7,277 bases of DNA from Acetobacteraceae bacterium. Its GTDB lineage: Bacteria > Pseudomonadota > Alphaproteobacteria > Acetobacterales > Acetobacteraceae. This document shows, piece by piece, positions 4,983 through 7,277 of the stretch. Numbering within the stretch: the stretch's first letter is position 1; every line of letters starts with the position of its first letter. Position numbers and translations under genes: made by a program. The notes under the pieces are model-generated. The model was given only the letters and a program-made list of their open reading frames with translations. It had not been told where the DNA came from and did not search any database. Location of the stretch: the NCBI GenBank assembly GCA_947478535.1, contig CANJXD010000290.1:1-7277 (forward strand). Direction: 5' to 3'.

Positions 4983-6338
4983 ATGTCGCGCTTGCTCATC
5001 CTCGGCGCGCTGTCCGGCCCGCTCGGCGTGGCGGCGCGCATGGCGCAGTCCCGTGGTGCCGCGATCTCCCAGGCGGATACGCTGTCCTCCGCGATGGCGC
5101 ATCTGCGGGGGGCCGGTGCCGACCTCGTGCTGTGCCATGTCGGCCACGATGTCGGCGCGCTGATCCGCGCGATGGCGGGTGAGCGGATTGCCTGCCCCGT
5201 CGTGGCCTGCGGGCCGGAGGAAGCCTCCGCCGAGGCGGTGGCGGCGGTGCGCGCCGGGGCTTCGGATTTCCTGCCGCTGCCGCCGGATGCGGACCTGATC
5301 GCGGCGATGTTGGAAGCGGCTGCCGGCCATGGCGCGCGGGAAGCCGCGCCGGTGGCGCGCGACCCCGCGATGATCGCCGTGATGGCGCGCGCCGCGCAGG
5401 TGGCGCGGGCCGAGGCCTCTGTCCTCATCACCGGGGAAAGCGGCACCGGCAAGGAAGTGCTGGCGCGCCACATCCACGCCACCAGCCGCCGCGCCACCGG
5501 CGCCTTCGTCGCGCTCAACTGCGCCGCGCTGCCGGAGGCGCTGCTGGAAAGCGAGCTGTTCGGGCACGAGAAGGGTGCCTTTTCCGGTGCCGTCGCGATG
5601 CGCAAGGGCAAGTTCGAACAGGCCGATGGCGGCACGCTGCTGCTCGATGAGATCGGCGAGATGGATGGCCGCCTGCAGGCCAAGCTGCTGCGCGCGATCC
5701 AGGAGCGGGAGATCGACCGGCTCGGCGGCACGCGCCCGGTGCGCGTCGATGTTCGCATCCTCGCTGCGACGAACCGCGACCTCGCCGCCGAAGTGCGCGC
5801 CGGTCGGTTCCGGGAGGATCTGTATTTCCGCCTCGATGTCGTGCGGCTGCGGCTGCCGGCGCTGCGCGAACGCCCGGTCGATATCCTGCCGTTGGCGGAG
5901 CTGTTCGCGCGCCGCTACGCCGATACCAACGGCGTTGCCCGCCGCGCCTTCACCCCGGCCGCGCGTGCTGCGCTGATGGCCCATGCCTGGCCCGGCAATG
6001 TGCGGGAGCTGGAGAATGCGATCCACCGCGCCGTGCTGCTCTCCGAAGGCGCCGAGATCGGTCCCGAGGCGATCGAGCTGACGACATCGACGCAAGCCGC
6101 CGCGCCCGTTGCCGTGGCACCCGTGGGTGCCGCTGGCGCCGTGGAAGCACTGGTCGGGCGGAAGGTGGAGGAGGTGGAGCGGGACCTTATCATCGGCACG
6201 CTGTCCCACTGCCTCGGCAACCGGACGCGGGCGGCGGAAATTCTCGGCATCTCCATCCGCGCGCTGAGAAACAAGATCCAGGATTATCGCGCTTCCGGCC
6301 TCGCTGTGCCGGCGGCCTATGGCTACGCGGTGGATTGA
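4983..6338 (+). CDS. flbD: Sigma-54-dependent flagellar transcriptional activator FlbD
   Basis: FlbD is the NtrC-family activator that, in Caulobacter and relatives, turns on late (class III/IV) flagellar genes with sigma-54 and represses the fliF operon. The 451-residue product has three parts. A receiver-like domain (about 1-115) is degenerate: no acidic pair in the first strand, His52 where I recall Asp52 in Caulobacter, and no conserved Lys near the end. The AAA+ domain (about 127-355) has Walker A GESGTGKE (151-158), the sigma-54 loop as GAFSGA (198-203), Walker B LLLDEIGEMD (219-228), sensor I ATN (262-264), arginine-finger region REDLYFRL (277-284) and GNVRELENA (338-346). The Fis-type helix-turn-helix (about 398-438) contains NRTRAAEILGISIRALRNK. 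FlbD-like PVVACG and FLPLPPDADLIAA in the receiver separate it from other NtrC relatives. It starts five bases after fliN with only a weak ribosome site, suggesting coupling. Confidence 0.94.
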   Translation: MSRLLILGALSGPLGVAARMAQSRGAAISQADTLSSAMAHLRGAGADLVLCHVGHDVGALIRAMAGERIACPVVACGPEEASAEAVAAVRAGASDFLPLPPDADLIAAMLEAAAGHGAREAAPVARDPAMIAVMARAAQVARAEASVLITGESGTGKEVLARHIHATSRRATGAFVALNCAALPEALLESELFGHEKGAFSGAVAMRKGKFEQADGGTLLLDEIGEMDGRLQAKLLRAIQEREIDRLGGTRPVRVDVRILAATNRDLAAEVRAGRFREDLYFRLDVVRLRLPALRERPVDILPLAELFARRYADTNGVARRAFTPAARAALMAHAWPGNVRELENAIHRAVLLSEGAEIGPEAIELTTSTQAAAPVAVAPVGAAGAVEALVGRKVEEVERDLIIGTLSHCLGNRTRAAEILGISIRALRNKIQDYRASGLAVPAAYGYAVD

Positions 6339-6342
6339 ACCC

Positions 6343-7277
6343 ATGACCGCCATTGCCCGCGGCAAGATGCCCGGATGGATCAGCTCGGCGAGGCCGGGTG
6401 GCGACATTGCCCTGGCCCTCGGCGTCATCGCGTTGATCGCGGTGATGCTGGTGCCGCTGCCGACGATGCTGCTGGACTTCGGCCTCGCCATCTCCATCAC
6501 CTCCTCGGTGCTGGTGCTGATGGTGGCGCTGTTCCTGAAACGGCCGCTGGAATTCACCAGCTTCCCCACCGTGCTGCTGCTGACGACGCTGCTGCGCCTG
6601 GCGCTCAACGTCGCGACGACGCGCGCCATCCTGACGCATGGCCATGAAGGCCCGGCCGGTGCTGGCCAGGTGGTATCGGCCTTCGGCGGCTTCCTGATGG
6701 GTGGCGACGTGCTGGTGGGCATGGTGGTCTTCGCCATCCTGCTCGTCGTCAACATCATGGTGGTGACCAAGGGTTCCGGCCGCATTGCCGAAGTGGCCGC
6801 GCGCTTCAGCCTCGATGCGATGCCGGGCAAGCAGATGGCGATCGACGCCGATCTTTCCGCCGGCATGATCGAGGAAGCCGAGGCCCGTCGCCGCCGGAGT
6901 GACCTGGAACAGGAAAGCGCCTTCTACGGCTCGATGGATGGCGCCGCGAAATTCGTCCGCGGCGATGCCATCGCCGGTATTCTGGTGACCTTCGTGAACC
7001 TGATCGGTGGCCTGGCCATCGGGCTCGGCCGGCATGGCATGCCGCTGGCCGATGCGGTGCAGACCTTCTCGCTGCTGACGGTCGGCGATGGCTTGATCAG
7101 CCAGATCCCCTCGCTGCTCGTCTCCGTCGCCGCCGGTATCGTGGTGACCAAGGCGGGTGCCGAAGGCCGCGCGGACGAGCTGATCGCGCTGCAGCTCGGC
7201 GGTGGGCCGAAGCCGCTGGCGATCGCGGCCGGTGGTGCGCTGCTGATGGCGATGATGCCGGGTATGCCGGCACTGCC
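6343..7277 (+). CDS. flhA: Flagellar biosynthesis protein FlhA, N-terminal membrane part (runs off the window)
   Basis: FlhA is the large subunit of the flagellar type III export gate; its membrane half couples export to the proton motive force and its cytoplasmic half docks substrates and chaperones. The window holds 311 of roughly 690-700 expected codons, with no stop before the right edge. Hydrophobic segments are visible at about 21-40, 43-65, 118-142, 209-229, 249-268 and 290-305. The FHIPEP family signature is clear (147-165: RIAEVAARFSLDAMPGKQM). Charged residues reported as important in the Salmonella protein are present at the same numbers: Arg94, Arg147, Arg154, Asp158, Lys203, Asp208 and Asp249 (comparison from memory). 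A charged loop (about 175-200) links two membrane segments. The ATG lies four bases after flbD, and GGTGGA at 6329-6334 is a plausible ribosome site eight bases upstream. The soluble C-terminal domain is outside the window. Confidence 0.96.
   Translation, partial: MTAIARGKMPGWISSARPGGDIALALGVIALIAVMLVPLPTMLLDFGLAISITSSVLVLMVALFLKRPLEFTSFPTVLLLTTLLRLALNVATTRAILTHGHEGPAGAGQVVSAFGGFLMGGDVLVGMVVFAILLVVNIMVVTKGSGRIAEVAARFSLDAMPGKQMAIDADLSAGMIEEAEARRRRSDLEQESAFYGSMDGAAKFVRGDAIAGILVTFVNLIGGLAIGLGRHGMPLADAVQTFSLLTVGDGLISQIPSLLVSVAAGIVVTKAGAEGRADELIALQLGGGPKPLAIAAGGALLMAMMPGMPAL

Noticed and set aside
4872..6866. Long open frame (664 codons) on the - strand opposite flbD and flhA
   Set aside because: It crosses three recognised genes and shows no family motifs; high GC removes stop codons from the antisense frames.

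Overview
This window is a piece of a chromosomal flagellar gene cluster from a high-GC bacterium. All genes read on the + strand. The gene order flgD / fliF-fliG-fliH-fliN-flbD-flhA, with a FlbD-type sigma-54 activator between fliN and flhA, points to an alphaproteobacterium. The very high GC at third codon positions and the alanine-rich proteins suggest Rhodospirillales, possibly an Acetobacteraceae (Roseomonas-like) lineage. That family-level placement is inference. I see no RNA genes, insertion sequences, CRISPR arrays or phage genes.

Layout: (1) bases 3-137 look like the 3' end of an upstream gene, probably the hook-length control gene fliK. It is followed closely by flgD (154-873), the hook-cap/scaffold protein. 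(2) Bases 874-1236 form a 363-base non-coding interval. It begins with three closely spaced GC-rich hairpins just after flgD and continues with several smaller dyads, and probably both ends the flgD unit and carries the start signals of the fliF unit. (3) From about 1237 to the window end runs one tightly packed, probably translationally coupled unit: fliF (MS ring), fliG (rotor switch), fliH (export ATPase regulator), fliN (C ring), flbD (transcriptional activator) and flhA (export gate; only the first 311 codons lie inside the window). Junctions between genes are overlaps of 1 and 4 bases or gaps of 4 to 11 bases.

Together these genes build the basal body rotor and the cytoplasmic export machine, and include the regulator expected to switch on later flagellar genes with sigma-54.

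The main surprise is an in-frame amber codon (TAG, 1756-1758) in the middle of fliF. The reading frame on both sides is otherwise intact and encodes a complete MS-ring protein of about 560 codons. Either the sequence has an error, or this strain carries a nonsense mutation that should abolish flagellum assembly. FlbD also shows a degenerate receiver domain (His where the Caulobacter protein has Asp52, as I recall it) and a GAFSGA loop instead of the usual GAFTGA. I found no convincing evidence of a wholly new biological system.
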